Assembly (NCBI GenBank): GCA_043743335.1 | Contig: JAYTWR010000174.1 | Location: forward strand, 1 to 64,000 | Length of the DNA: 64,000 nt | Reading direction: 5' to 3' | From: UBA5216 sp043743335 | GTDB taxonomy: Bacteria; Pseudomonadota; Gammaproteobacteria; Burkholderiales; SG8-41 | In this document: piece by piece, positions 1-8,372 of the stretch | Layout: each line of letters starts with the position of its first letter | Numbering within the stretch: the first letter of the stretch is position 1 | Program-made: the position numbers and the translations under genes | The notes under the pieces: model-generated | What the model was told of the DNA's origin: nothing | The model's input: the letters and a program-made list of their open reading frames with translations, nothing else | Database searches by the model: none

Positions 1-216
1 CTACACTTCTTGTCTATCTTCGTGGTCGCTTTCGCCTTCGAACATGCCCCCGCTGCGAGGGGAAATCGGCTCTTGATAGGGTTTTCGGTCAGGCACTAAG
101 TAGTTATTTTTGAACAATGATGTGCAGCGATGCAACTTGGGAACCAGCCCCTGATAAAACCAAATGCCGGCTACGGTGTAGCGGCAGATGTCGAGTACTA
201 CGGCTCGTGGGTGCAT
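1..216 (-). pseudogene. DoxX-like membrane protein, 5' fragment
   Basis: An open frame of 71 codons starts with ATG at 216 and stops at the window edge. Residues about 8 to 28 (VLDICRYTVAGIWFYQGLVP and the following KL) resemble the first transmembrane helix of DoxX-like proteins, which typically carry a W-YQGLVPK-like motif there. After this helix the sequence turns hydrophilic and no longer resembles a membrane protein, whereas DoxX proteins are about 120 to 150 residues with four helices. The loss of similarity coincides with an AT-rich element at 96-114. I read this as a truncated remnant; the assignment rests on one helix and is tentative. Confidence 0.35.
96..114 (-). repeat. AT-rich dispersed element, diverged copy
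   Basis: On the minus strand the element reads CAAAAATAACTACTTAGTGC, similar to the TAAAATCAAATACTTA copies at 23725 and 46243. It lies where the DoxX-like similarity ends. Confidence 0.35.
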
Positions 217-246
217 TGCAATGGGGGTTGGATCAACTGTGAATCG

Positions 247-1458
247 CTATTGCCGAGCATGCCACCACCGCGCCACCGGCGCCAGCGTCCCAAACACCCC
301 CAAACTCGCAAACGCCAGCCCCCACGCCAGTGTGCTGCGGTTACCGCCAGCCAGATCAAGCACCACGCCGAACACCAGCGGGCCGATCAGTGCTGCGCTA
401 AAGCCGATGAAGGAATACACCGCCATCATCGCGCCGCGATGATCCGGGTGGGCGGAGCCTATGGCGCCCGCTGTGAGTGCGGCGGAATCACCGAGCATCA
501 AAAAGCAGTGCACGCACAAGAACGCGAACACTGCGTAAAGCGGCAAGCCGGCGGCAAAGCCCAGCCCGCAGGCCCACACGCTCGATGCCGTCATGAACAT
601 GAAAATCACGCGCGTGCGGCCAAAGCGCAACGCGAGTTCGTTGCCGGTGACGCTCATCAACGGGCCGCACAGGGTGATGATCGCAGCGAGCGTGGCGGCG
701 CTGAGTGCCACGGTGGTGTCAGCCGGTTGCAAGGTCACCGCAAACGCCAGAAACGCCACCACCCATGAGCGGTGGCCGAAGAGTTCGTAGTTGTGCAGCG
801 CATAGCCCAAAATGTAATAGCGCGTGGTGCGGTTAGCCAGCACCGGGCGAAAATCCAGCAGCGCGGGCGAGGCGGCGTGCGCTGCGCGCGTGCGGCCCTT
901 GGGCATCAACAGGTTGACCAACGCGGCGGCGATCACCGGACCTGCTGCGCCGAAGATAAACGCCGCCTGCCAGCCGAAATCGCGTCCCAGCCAGCCGCAG
1001 ATAAAAATCGACACGCTGGACGCCACGCCAAAACACGCGGCGTAAAACGCGGTGGCGCGCGCCTGCGCCTTGCCTTCGAGTTGATCGGTAAGGGTTTTCA
1101 TGCCTGGCATATAGGTGCCGCCCAGCCCTGCACCGATGACAAACTGGCACACCAGCGCAGACCACAGGCCCTGCGCAAAGAGCGCAAAGCACAGCGCACC
1201 AAACGCCGACAGCAAGGCCGCACCCAGATAAATGCGCCGCGAATCAATGCGGTCGGTGAGCGCGGTCAACACCGGTACCGCAGTCATGTAGCCCGCGAAC
1301 ACAATGCCGCCGATCAAACCCGCTTCGGTATTGGACAGGCTCCACTCGCGCTGAAACTGCGGCAGCAGTGTGGGGTATGCCGCAAAGCCGCTCATGGCAA
1401 ACGTTTCGGCCACGCACATGATGAAGGTCATGGCGACGGCGGAACGCGGTGTGGCCAC
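247..1458 (-). CDS. MFS transporter
   Basis: A 403-residue polytopic protein of normal MFS length. The loop after the second helix has a motif-A-like TDRIDSRR at about residues 68 to 75, and the protein alternates hydrophobic helices throughout, consistent with 12 membrane segments in the inner membrane. The start is GTG, one base after the stop codon of the upstream esterase gene, so the two are translationally coupled. The substrate cannot be read from the sequence. Position in the operon, downstream of a GDSL esterase and a phytoene-desaturase-like oxidoreductase, suggests export or uptake of an organic acid or small lipid-derived compound, but that is inference. Confidence 0.85.
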   Translation of the reverse strand: MATPRSAVAMTFIMCVAETFAMSGFAAYPTLLPQFQREWSLSNTEAGLIGGIVFAGYMTAVPVLTALTDRIDSRRIYLGAALLSAFGALCFALFAQGLWSALVCQFVIGAGLGGTYMPGMKTLTDQLEGKAQARATAFYAACFGVASSVSIFICGWLGRDFGWQAAFIFGAAGPVIAAALVNLLMPKGRTRAAHAASPALLDFRPVLANRTTRYYILGYALHNYELFGHRSWVVAFLAFAVTLQPADTTVALSAATLAAIITLCGPLMSVTGNELALRFGRTRVIFMFMTASSVWACGLGFAAGLPLYAVFAFLCVHCFLMLGDSAALTAGAIGSAHPDHRGAMMAVYSFIGFSAALIGPLVFGVVLDLAGGNRSTLAWGLAFASLGVFGTLAPVARWWHARQ

Positions 1459-1459
1459 G

Positions 1460-2083
1460 CTACACAGCCCCGGCTTTTTTCAGCAGCGCGGCGATGGCCT
1501 CGGCCATGCGCCGGTAGCCCTGGGCATTGGGGTGTATGGCGTCGGATTTTTGCTCGCGCTGATACAGCACGTCGGTGATGATTTTGCCTTCGTACGGGAT
1601 ATTGAATTCTTTGGCGATGGCTTCATAAAACGGCGGCGCGCTGGTCACCAGCGCGGGCTTGGGCACGCCCATCAGCACCACGGCAATGCCTTGCGATTGA
1701 ATGGCTTTGATGATGGCGCGCAGATTGGAGACTGTCTGGCCTTCATTCACCTTGCGCAGCATGTCGTTGCCACCGAGGCACACGATCATGAGTTTGGGTT
1801 TGTGTTCGTCGATGACTTCCTGCACGCGCGTAAGGGCGCCTTCGGTGACTTCGCCGGGCACGCCGGCGCGCACAACCTTGCGCGCGATCAATTGGCCGAG
1901 CACGATGGGGTAACTATCCGCTTCGCTCGCGCCGGTGCCGAATGTGAGGCTGTCGCCGAAAGCGACGATGGTGTCCGTGGCGGCGAGTTTGCTGAGTTTG
2001 GGTACGCTGGGCCCGCAGCCGGTAGCGCACAAAATCGCCAGCAGAGTAATTACATAACTAATTGATTTTATTAAGATTTTCAC
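1460..2083 (-). CDS. GDSL/SGNH-family lipoprotein esterase (TesA-like)
   Basis: The 207-residue protein begins with a hydrophobic leader ending in a lipobox, ATGC, with lipidated Cys23. The SGNH blocks follow: GDS with nucleophile Ser45, GGND at 104-107, and DAIHPN at 181-186 giving the Asp-His pair. This matches the arylesterase/lysophospholipase TesA group, so hydrolysis of small esters or acyl thioesters in the periplasm is likely. The GTG start overlaps the TGA stop of the upstream oxidoreductase by four bases (GTGA). The first dozen codons are AT-rich and contain a copy of the dispersed element at 2046-2076, in contrast to the GC-rich rest of the gene. Confidence 0.88.
   Translation of the reverse strand: MKILIKSISYVITLLAILCATGCGPSVPKLSKLAATDTIVAFGDSLTFGTGASEADSYPIVLGQLIARKVVRAGVPGEVTEGALTRVQEVIDEHKPKLMIVCLGGNDMLRKVNEGQTVSNLRAIIKAIQSQGIAVVLMGVPKPALVTSAPPFYEAIAKEFNIPYEGKIITDVLYQREQKSDAIHPNAQGYRRMAEAIAALLKKAGAV
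2046..2076 (-). repeat. AT-rich dispersed element, core copy 1
   Basis: The minus strand reads AATAAAATCAATTAGTTATG, containing the exact 14-base core AAATCAATTAGTTA. It lies within codons 4 to 13 of the esterase gene, in the signal peptide. Confidence 0.7.
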
Positions 2084-3696
2084 TTCTTTGCCAAGCGACC
2101 ACGCTTGAAGTCAGCGGCGATTTCGCGCGCGGCGTTGTGGCCAGGTGCGCCGGTCACGCCACCGCCGGGGTGCGTGCCCGAGCCGCACAGATACAGGCCC
2201 GCCACAGGCCCGCGATACGCGCCGTAGCCCAGCATCGGGCGCGCGCTCCACAGTTGATCCAGCGTCAGCGCGCCGTGAAAGATATCGCCGCCGGTAAGGC
2301 CGAAACGTGTTTCCAAATCCAGCGGCGACAGCACCATGCGGCCCAGCACGCTGGCTTTGAAGTTGGGCGCGTACTGCGTGACGGTGTCGATGACCAAATC
2401 GGCTGCGGGCTCGCGGATTTCATTCCAGTCCAGCCCCTGCGGCAGCAGCGGATTAAAGTGCTGGCAAAACAGACTCGCCACGTGCTGCCCCGGCGGCGCG
2501 AGACTGTCGTCCACCGTAGACGGAATCAGAATCTCGACCACCGGCTTGCGCGAGCAGCCCAGCGTGCGTGCATCGAAATACGCCTGCTCCATGTACTGCA
2601 GCGACGGCGCAACAATAATGCCGGATTTGTGATGATCCTGCACCTGCTTGCCCGGCAGACAAGTGAAATCCGGCAGTTCAGACAAAGCCACGTTAATACG
2701 AAAGGTGCCCGACGCGCATTTGTAGTTGCGCATGCGGCGCAAGAATTCTGCATCCAGTGCGTGCTGCGGGATCAGTTTGGTAAAGAGCAATTTCGGGTTG
2801 ACGCCGGACACCACACAGCGGCTGTCGATGACGCGCCCGTCGGCGAGTTGCACGCCCTGCACACCGCGCACGTCCGCCACGACTTGCGCCACTTCACTGC
2901 CGGTGGTGATTTCCACGCCACGCCGCTCGGCCTCTTTGCGCATGGCCTGCGTGATTGCGCCCATGCCGCCGATGGCGTGCCCCCACGCGCCGCGATGGCC
3001 GTTGACCTCGCCGATCACGTGGTGCAGCAACACATACGCCGAGCCGGGCGTGTACGGGCTGGCGAAATGGCCGACAATGGCATCGAAGCCAAACGCCGCC
3101 TTGATCGCGTCGGATTCAAACCACGCGTCGAGCACGTCGCCCGCACTCTTGGCGAAAAAATCCAGCACGTTGCGCCGCGCGGCCATGTCGAGCTTGCGCA
3201 GCCGGTTGCCGGTTTTGACCGCAGACAAAAAATCGGTAAAACCACCGCCCACGTTGGGCGGCGTTTCCAGCAGCATGTCGCGCACCACGTCAGCCGCTTG
3301 ATCGAGCACTTGGTAGTAGCGCGGCAGTTGCTCGGCATCGCGCACCGAAAAACGCGCGACTTCGCTTTGCGTTTCAGCGAGAGTGCGGCCGATTTTCAAA
3401 TGCTGGCCGCCGGGCAAAGGCAAAAAATTTGACAGCGGGCGCTCAACAATGCGTAAGCCGTGCTCCGCCAGCTTAAGATCCGCGATCACCTTCGGGTTGA
3501 GCAGGCTGACGGTGTAGGCGGCGACGGAATTGCGAAAGCCGGGATGAAAGGTCTCCGTGATCGCAGCGCCGCCCACCTCGGTATGGCGCTCAAGGATACG
3601 CACTTTCAACCCCGCCGCCGCCAGATAGCAGGCGCAGGTAAGGCCGTTGTGGCCGCCACCGATGATTACGGCGTCGTAGCGAGACTCGATGGACAT
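2080..3696 (-). CDS. FAD-dependent oxidoreductase, phytoene desaturase/PYROXD2-like
   Basis: The protein of about 538 residues opens with a Rossmann dinucleotide motif, IIGGGHNGLTCACYLAAAG, near residues 10 to 28, followed by the ERHTEVGGAA segment that packs against FAD. The C-terminus has the HPGGGVTGAPGHNAA signature common to CrtI/PYROXD2 relatives. No carotenoid genes lie nearby, so a role as a general flavin amine or polyene oxidoreductase is more likely than carotenoid synthesis. I start at ATG 3696; a TTG directly before it is the alternative. It is the first gene of a three-gene operon with the GDSL esterase and the MFS transporter. Confidence 0.85.
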   Translation of the reverse strand: MSIESRYDAVIIGGGHNGLTCACYLAAAGLKVRILERHTEVGGAAITETFHPGFRNSVAAYTVSLLNPKVIADLKLAEHGLRIVERPLSNFLPLPGGQHLKIGRTLAETQSEVARFSVRDAEQLPRYYQVLDQAADVVRDMLLETPPNVGGGFTDFLSAVKTGNRLRKLDMAARRNVLDFFAKSAGDVLDAWFESDAIKAAFGFDAIVGHFASPYTPGSAYVLLHHVIGEVNGHRGAWGHAIGGMGAITQAMRKEAERRGVEITTGSEVAQVVADVRGVQGVQLADGRVIDSRCVVSGVNPKLLFTKLIPQHALDAEFLRRMRNYKCASGTFRINVALSELPDFTCLPGKQVQDHHKSGIIVAPSLQYMEQAYFDARTLGCSRKPVVEILIPSTVDDSLAPPGQHVASLFCQHFNPLLPQGLDWNEIREPAADLVIDTVTQYAPNFKASVLGRMVLSPLDLETRFGLTGGDIFHGALTLDQLWSARPMLGYGAYRGPVAGLYLCGSGTHPGGGVTGAPGHNAAREIAADFKRGRLAKK

Positions 3697-3753
3697 CAAC
3701 GCTTTCGAAAAGCCGTATCCGGATTTAAGTGTTTGAAAGCACTTTGAAAATTC

Positions 3754-3830
3754 TGGCGCGCCCGAGACGATTCGAACGTCCGACCCCTGCCTTCGGAGGG
3801 CAGTACTCTATCCAACTGAGCTACGGGCGC
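3754..3830 (-). tRNA. tRNA-Arg (CCG anticodon)
   Basis: The minus strand folds as a full cloverleaf. The acceptor arm GCGCCCG pairs with CGGGCGC, the D arm has AGTTGGATA, the anticodon stem CTGCC/GGCAG encloses loop CTCCGAA, and the T loop is TTCGAAT. The discriminator base is G and CCA is encoded. Anticodon CCG reads the Arg codon CGG. Confidence 0.97.
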
Positions 3831-3844
3831 GTGTTTGCCGGATT

Positions 3845-3884
3845 GTGTTGAACCGTGTTGAACCGTGTTGAACCGCGTTGAACG
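3845..3884. repeat. Four tandem copies of a 10-bp unit (GTGTTGAACC)
   Basis: Three exact units and a fourth with two changes lie just upstream of tRNA-Arg. The run sits where the tRNA promoter should be, so copy number could alter promoter spacing; that is inference. Confidence 0.9.
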
Positions 3885-3948
3885 ACACTGAATAACGCTG
3901 GGCAACAGATACCGGCCGGGGATTTTAACACGCGCCCGCCGCGAGCCT

Positions 3949-3977
3949 TTTACCGTCTGCGCCGCTCAAGCTATAAT
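3949..3977 (+). promoter_or_regulatory. Sigma-70-type promoter for the cytochrome c gene
   Basis: A -35 box TTTACC at 3949-3954 and a perfect -10 box TATAAT at 3972-3977 are separated by 17 bases. The likely start of transcription is about 45 bases before the ATG at 4029. Confidence 0.6.
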
Positions 3978-4028
3978 CTGCTGCTTTAGCGCACTTAAAC
4001 AAACGCACCTCATTTTAAAGAGCCACCC

Positions 4029-4580
4029 ATGAGCGACACCCATTCCTCCGGCCATTCGGACAGCGATACCGGCTTTATCAAAACGCCTACCCAGTTGATT
4101 GTGGTCGTTGTGCTGGCTTTCATCATCCCCATCGTGGTGATATTCACCATTATTCACTTTGTGATGGGCGGCGATAAACCGCGCACCACGCCGTCCATGT
4201 CGGACAAAGCGATTGCCGAGCGCATCAAGCCGGTGGGCAGCGCGCCCGATGTCGAAAAAGGCCCGTCGCCGCTGGTTCCGGTGCCGGCAGCAGCACCCGT
4301 GGTCGCTGCAGCAGCCACCGGCGACGCGGCCAAGGCCGCGCCTACGGGCAAAGCGGTGTATGACGCAAGCTGCCAGGCCTGTCACGCTGCTGGCGTTGCG
4401 GGCGCGCCCAAAGTGGGCGACAGGGCTGCTTGGGCGCCGCGCATCGGCACAGGCTTGGCCACGCTGCAAGCCAGCGCGATCAAAGGCAAGAACGCCATGC
4501 CGCCCAAAGGGGGCAATATGAGCCTCGCCGACGGCGACGTGAAAGCGGCGGTGGAGTACATGGTGTCGCAGTCCAAGTAA
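4029..4580 (+). CDS. Membrane-anchored cytochrome c5-like protein
   Basis: The 183-residue protein has an N-terminal membrane anchor (about residues 20 to 46), an Ala/Pro-rich linker, and one class I cytochrome c domain. Haem attachment is CQACH at 115-119, and Met157 in AMPPKGG is the likely sixth ligand. The short domain resembles the cytochrome c5 family of Betaproteobacteria, which passes electrons in the periplasm, often to a terminal oxidase. It is a single-gene unit with its own promoter and a hairpin terminator immediately downstream. The specific partner cannot be read here. Confidence 0.88.
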   Translation: MSDTHSSGHSDSDTGFIKTPTQLIVVVVLAFIIPIVVIFTIIHFVMGGDKPRTTPSMSDKAIAERIKPVGSAPDVEKGPSPLVPVPAAAPVVAAAATGDAAKAAPTGKAVYDASCQACHAAGVAGAPKVGDRAAWAPRIGTGLATLQASAIKGKNAMPPKGGNMSLADGDVKAAVEYMVSQSK

Positions 4581-4601
4581 CCATGAAGCCCGTGTTATCC
4601 G

Positions 4602-4628
4602 AAGGCGCGGTGTTCCGCGCCTTTTTTT
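4602..4628 (+). terminator. Rho-independent terminator
   Basis: The 8-bp stem AAGGCGCG/CGCGCCTT with a short loop is followed by seven T residues. It ends the cytochrome c transcript, 15 bases before apaH. Confidence 0.9.
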
Positions 4629-4642
4629 ATTGACGGTTATTT

Positions 4643-5458
4643 ATGGCCACCTACGCCATCGGCGACTTGCAGGGCTGCTGCGATCCGTTAAAGCGCCTGC
4701 TCGATCAGGTCAAATTTGATCCGGCGCGCGATCAGGTGTGGCTGGTCGGCGATTTGGTCAATCGCGGCCCGCAATCGGCGGAAACCCTGCGCTTTATCCG
4801 GGGCTTGGGCAACGCCGCCGTGCCAATCCTTGGCAATCACGATTTGCATTTGCTGGTGGCGGCCTCAGGCTACACCAAGCAGTATGCTGGCGACACGCTC
4901 GCCGATGTGCTCGACGCGCCTGACCGCGAAGAATTACTGCACTGGCTGCGTCAGCAAAAACTCATGCACGCAGACCGCGGATACGCCATGGTACATGCAG
5001 GCCTGTTGCCGCAATGGGGCATTGCCAAGGCACTGAGCCTCGCTGGCGAAGTCGAAGCCGTGCTGCGCGGCGATGATCACGATGCTTTTCTGCGCCCACT
5101 CTACGGCAACAAACCCAGCGCCTGGCACGACAAGCTCACAGGTGACGACCGGCTGCGCGTCATCGTCAACGCCATGACGCGCATGCGGCTTTGCAACGCC
5201 GATGGCAACATGGAGTTCACCCACAAGTTAGCGCCCGTCAACATGCCGCCGGGCTACATGCCGTGGTACGACGTGCCCGGCCGCGCCAGTGCCGACACGC
5301 CGGTGCTGTTCGGTCACTGGGCCTCGCTCGGCCTGTTGCTGCGCGATGACGTGGTCGGGCTGGATTCCGGCTGCGTGTGGGGCCGCAAGCTCACCGCCAT
5401 GCGGCTGGAAGACCGGCGGGTGTTTCAGTGTGCGTGCGCCCGTGCGGGTGCGGACTGA
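4643..5458 (+). CDS. apaH: Symmetrical bis(5'-nucleosyl)-tetraphosphatase
   Basis: ApaH hydrolyses Ap4A to two ADP and controls alarmone and NpnN-cap levels. The 271-residue protein has the metallophosphatase blocks in order: GDLQG at 7-11, GDLVNRGP at 36-43 and GNHD at 64-67, with later His residues (MVHAG and FGHWA) completing the two-metal site. The length matches the family. It starts at the ATG following the terminator of the cytochrome gene and converges on the acyltransferase gene, so it is probably monocistronic. Confidence 0.95.
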   Translation: MATYAIGDLQGCCDPLKRLLDQVKFDPARDQVWLVGDLVNRGPQSAETLRFIRGLGNAAVPILGNHDLHLLVAASGYTKQYAGDTLADVLDAPDREELLHWLRQQKLMHADRGYAMVHAGLLPQWGIAKALSLAGEVEAVLRGDDHDAFLRPLYGNKPSAWHDKLTGDDRLRVIVNAMTRMRLCNADGNMEFTHKLAPVNMPPGYMPWYDVPGRASADTPVLFGHWASLGLLLRDDVVGLDSGCVWGRKLTAMRLEDRRVFQCACARAGAD

Positions 5459-5481
5459 GTGCGACACTGCGCGCTACCGGT

Positions 5482-6249
5482 TCAATGTGACTCTGGATAC
5501 AAGGTGCGCACGATCACCTCACGTGTTTGCCGTGCGAGTTCCTTGCGATGCACACCGTCACTGGCAATGGCCGGCAGAAAATGCACGTGCACGTGGATTT
5601 CGTGCTGCGTGAGCATCAGGCGCAAGGTATCGGCCACGGTTTTATCGCCATCGAAGGCGGCTTCGGTGCAGACTGATCCATCACTGCGGCGATAGTTGAT
5701 CGCCACCGGCACGACGTTGATTTTCGCCTGTTGCGCGGGGCGCAGCAGCGAGCTGTGAAACGGCAGCACTTCATTGCCGTCGGTGGTGGTGCCTTCGAGA
5801 AACACGCCTACGCCTGCGCCGTTGCGCAGGGCCGTAGCGAGCACGTCATCCAGACGCGCGAGGTCGCGCCGTCGTGCGCGCTCGATAAAAAGCGTGTCCG
5901 CCTTGACGCACAGCCAGCCCACCAGCGGCCAGCCGCGTATTTCGGATTTGGCCACAAAGCGCGTAGGCACGGCGGCGTTGATGGCAAAAATATCCAGCCA
6001 CGACACGTGGTTGCCCGCCAGTAGGAAGCGGTCACCCTCACGCGGCGGCTCGCCGTGTACGCTAAGCCGTATTGCCAGCAGATTCAGCAGTTGCCGCGAC
6101 CAGCGCTGCAAGCACAAGCGCTGACGCGCCGGTTTCATAAAGGGATAGCCGAACCCCGCCACGGCTGCCGCTTGCGCGAAATGCGCCACCAGCCGCGCGA
6201 ACCGCAGCGCGCGTATGAGGCTGGTGGTAGGCCGGGAAACCGCGTGCAA
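5482..6249 (-). CDS. 1-acyl-sn-glycerol-3-phosphate acyltransferase family (PlsC-like)
   Basis: The 255-residue protein carries the acyltransferase HX4D motif as HVSWLD at 81-86 and the glycerol-phosphate-binding block as FLEGTTT near 150-156, where most family members have FPEGT. An N-terminal hydrophobic stretch would anchor it to the inner membrane. It probably transfers an acyl chain to lysophosphatidate; lyso-ornithine-lipid acylation (OlsA type) is a possible alternative. The first in-frame start is TTG at 6249. It is downstream of the glycine-zipper gene, separated by an AT-rich spacer. Confidence 0.85.
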   Translation of the reverse strand: MHAVSRPTTSLIRALRFARLVAHFAQAAAVAGFGYPFMKPARQRLCLQRWSRQLLNLLAIRLSVHGEPPREGDRFLLAGNHVSWLDIFAINAAVPTRFVAKSEIRGWPLVGWLCVKADTLFIERARRRDLARLDDVLATALRNGAGVGVFLEGTTTDGNEVLPFHSSLLRPAQQAKINVVPVAINYRRSDGSVCTEAAFDGDKTVADTLRLMLTQHEIHVHVHFLPAIASDGVHRKELARQTREVIVRTLYPESH

Positions 6250-6260
6250 TAGATCTCTAT

Positions 6261-6290
6261 TTCATCAATAAAAACAACTAGTTACGTTAT
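6261..6290 (+). repeat. AT-rich dispersed element, diverged copy
   Basis: The plus strand reads TCAATAAAAACAACTAGTTACG, here cut to CAATAAAAACAACTAGTT plus ACG. It fills the gap between the acyltransferase start and the stop of the glycine-zipper gene. Confidence 0.5.
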
Positions 6291-6754
6291 CTCGACACGC
6301 GCGCCGTGGCACCATCGGACACCACGCTCACGCGCTCGCCGGCCTTGTAGACTTCTTGCCCCGCCGCTTGCACGATGACGACGGTGCGGCCATCGTCGAG
6401 TTTTACGGTGAGCTCCACACCGGGCTGGCGCGACGCCGCCTGTTCGGCAGCGTTGCCCGCAAGGCCACCGAGCACCGACCCGACGACAGAACCCACAATG
6501 GTGCCGCGGCCCGATCCGATGTAGCTGCCGCCCACGCCGCCAATCACGGCGCCGATCACGCCGCCCACGCCGCTGGGACGCGCGCCATCGATGGTAACGT
6601 CGCGCGTGGATTCCACCACGCCGGGGCGCGCGGATTGCTCGCGCTGCACTTGCTCACCCGTGCGCACGGTGTCGGGGTTGGTGGCACAACCGGATACACT
6701 CAAGAGTAATGTGATGACCACTGCCGGTTTCATCGAACGCATCGTCGAACGCAT
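6287..6754 (-). CDS. Glycine-zipper 2TM lipoprotein
   Basis: About 155 residues. A lipoprotein leader ends in SVSGC (Cys23 from the chosen start), followed by a Gly-rich glycine-zipper region (GVGGVIGAVIGGVGGSYIG and a second repeat) and a C-terminal SH3-like tail VELTVKLDDGRTVVIVQ. This is the SlyB/Pcp type of outer-membrane lipoprotein that stabilises the envelope. A strong AGGAGG lies four bases before the ATG at 6754; in-frame ATGs at 6742 and 6733 are alternatives. The start region contains a short CGAACGCAT duplication. The reading frame extends upstream into the kinase gene, but that part is not coding. Confidence 0.8.
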   Translation of the reverse strand: MRSTMRSMKPAVVITLLLSVSGCATNPDTVRTGEQVQREQSARPGVVESTRDVTIDGARPSGVGGVIGAVIGGVGGSYIGSGRGTIVGSVVGSVLGGLAGNAAEQAASRQPGVELTVKLDDGRTVVIVQAAGQEVYKAGERVSVVSDGATARVSR

Positions 6755-6770
6755 GGCGCCTCCTGTTTGA

Positions 6771-7712
6771 TTAAGATGACCAAGGTGCGTGGCCAAAATT
6801 CGCTGTGTATAACGCCGCAATCGAATCGCGCGTAAAGCTGTGATTTTGCGGCCCGCGTTGCGCAATTTTCAGCGCGCCGATCAACGATGCCAGCCGGCCC
6901 GTGACCGCCCAATCCATGCCGTGCGTAATGCCGTACAGCAGGCCCGCGCGAAACGCGTCGCCGCAGCCGGTGGGATCAAGCACGGCTTCGGGTTTGACGC
7001 AGGGAATGTCGTACTTTTTACCGCTGGCGTAAATCTCGGAGCCTTTTGCGCCTAGCGTCACGATCAACGCTTTGACTTCGGTGGCGATTTGCGCGAGGGT
7101 TTTGCCGGTGCGTTGTTGCAGCAGCTCGGCTTCGTAATCGTTGACGGTGACGTAGTCCGCCAAGCCGATGAATTGGTTCAGGTCATCGCCGTTAAACATC
7201 GGCAGGCCTTGACCCGGATCAAAAATAAATGGGATGCCTGCCTCATGAAACTCACGCGCGTGCTGAATCATGCCGTCGCGACCATCGGGCGAGACGATGC
7301 CGAGCGTCACACCCTTGGCGTCGGACACATGATTTTGCTGCGAGAAATTCATCGCGCCGGGGTGAAACGCAGTGATTTGGTTATCGTCAAGATCGGTGGT
7401 AATGAACGCCTGCGCGGTAAATGCACCGCTGACTTCACGCACATGGGTACGGGCCAGCCCAATGTTGTCGAGCCGCGCGGTGTACGGCGCATGGTCATCG
7501 CCCACGGTTGCCATGATTAACGGTTCGCCGCCGAGCATTTTGAGGTTGTAGGCGATGTTGCCTGCGCAGCCGCCGAATTCGCGGCGCATATCGGGCACCA
7601 GAAACGCGACGTTCAGTATGTGCAGCTTGTCGGCGAGAATGTGGTTCTTGAATTGGTCTTTGAACACCATAATAGTGTCGTAGGCGATAGAGCCGCAAAT
7701 CAGCGTAGGCAT
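6771..7712 (-). CDS. PfkB-family carbohydrate/nucleoside kinase
   Basis: The 313-residue protein has both PfkB signatures: GGCAGNIAYNLKMLGG near 47-62 and DPTGCGDAFRAGLL at 246-259, with catalytic Asp252. The substrate lid is small and the best reading is an adenosine-kinase/ribokinase-like enzyme, phosphorylating a sugar or nucleoside with ATP in the cytoplasm. In other Burkholderiales a kinase of this type sits near the accBC-prmA operon, as here. The gene begins a minus-strand unit with the glycine-zipper and acyltransferase genes and diverges from mscL. Confidence 0.85.
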   Translation of the reverse strand: MPTLICGSIAYDTIMVFKDQFKNHILADKLHILNVAFLVPDMRREFGGCAGNIAYNLKMLGGEPLIMATVGDDHAPYTARLDNIGLARTHVREVSGAFTAQAFITTDLDDNQITAFHPGAMNFSQQNHVSDAKGVTLGIVSPDGRDGMIQHAREFHEAGIPFIFDPGQGLPMFNGDDLNQFIGLADYVTVNDYEAELLQQRTGKTLAQIATEVKALIVTLGAKGSEIYASGKKYDIPCVKPEAVLDPTGCGDAFRAGLLYGITHGMDWAVTGRLASLIGALKIAQRGPQNHSFTRDSIAALYTANFGHAPWSS

Positions 7713-7776
7713 GAGCGTTCCTAAAATTTGGACTGCGCATTATAGCAATGTCGCCCTGCGCGCCTGGCACCCGCAC

Positions 7777-7798
7777 AAGGCATTGTTTACAATGCTTT
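7777..7798. promoter_or_regulatory. Near-perfect palindrome in the kinase/mscL divergent region
   Basis: AAGGCATTG and CAATGCTTT are inverted arms around a 4-base TTTA centre. There is no T-run suited to a terminator on either strand, so an operator or RNA hairpin is possible. No function is shown. Confidence 0.3.
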
Positions 7799-7902
7799 TA
7801 CCATTGTCATGCCACAGCCGCTGCCGATGCGCGCATAATGGCGCTCGATCAGTTTGCGCTGATTCGTTTACAACAATCCATCACATCTTGAAGGGGGGCA
7901 AC

Positions 7903-8322
7903 ATGATTCAGGAATTCAAAGAGTTCATCATGAAGGGCAATGTGCTCGACATGGCCGTGGGTGTCGTTATCGGCGCGGCGTTTGGGAAAATTGTCGAGTC
8001 GCTGGTCAAAGATGTCATCATGCCGCCTATCGGCTTGCTGATGGGCGGTGTGGATTTCGCCAACAAATTCACCGTGTTGAAAGACGGCACAACAGCCGGC
8101 CCCTACGCCACCGTGGAAATCGCGCAAAAAGCTGGCGCGGTGACGTGGAACTACGGTTTGTTCATCAACACGATTTTGGCGTTTCTGATCGTGGCGTTCG
8201 CCATATTTATGCTGGTGAAGGCCTATAACAAATCGAAAAAAGCCGAGCCGCCCGCAGCGCCGCCCGCAGCGCCGGAAGACGTGGTGTTGCTGCGTGAAAT
8301 TCGCGACGCGCTAAAAAAATAG
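7903..8322 (+). CDS. mscL: Large-conductance mechanosensitive channel
   Basis: MscL forms a homopentameric inner-membrane pore that opens under hypo-osmotic shock. The 139-residue protein has the N-terminal helix MIQEFKEFIMKGNVLDMA, the first transmembrane pore helix GVVIGAAFGKIVESLV, a periplasmic loop, the second helix near residues 85 to 105, and the charged C-terminal bundle ending in LLREIRDALKK. A strong AAGGGGGG ribosome-binding site precedes ATG 7903, which excludes the longer upstream open frame. Confidence 0.97.
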   Translation: MIQEFKEFIMKGNVLDMAVGVVIGAAFGKIVESLVKDVIMPPIGLLMGGVDFANKFTVLKDGTTAGPYATVEIAQKAGAVTWNYGLFINTILAFLIVAFAIFMLVKAYNKSKKAEPPAAPPAAPEDVVLLREIRDALKK

Positions 8323-8340
8323 CGCCTGCCGTCTCAAACA

Positions 8341-8372
8341 AAAGCGTGGTCCGTGAAGGCCACGCTTTTTTT
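8341..8372. terminator. Terminator shared by convergent mscL and dgkA
   Basis: The stem AAAGCGTGG/CCACGCTTT has a 10-base loop and a T-run on the plus strand, with an A-run on the other side, so it can act in both directions. The dgkA stop codon lies inside the T-run. Confidence 0.85.

Noticed and set aside
2062..3432. A 456-codon open frame on the plus strand
   Set aside because: It lies opposite the PYROXD2-like gene and has the Arg/His/Ala-rich look of antisense frames in GC-rich DNA; the minus-strand frame has clear FAD motifs.
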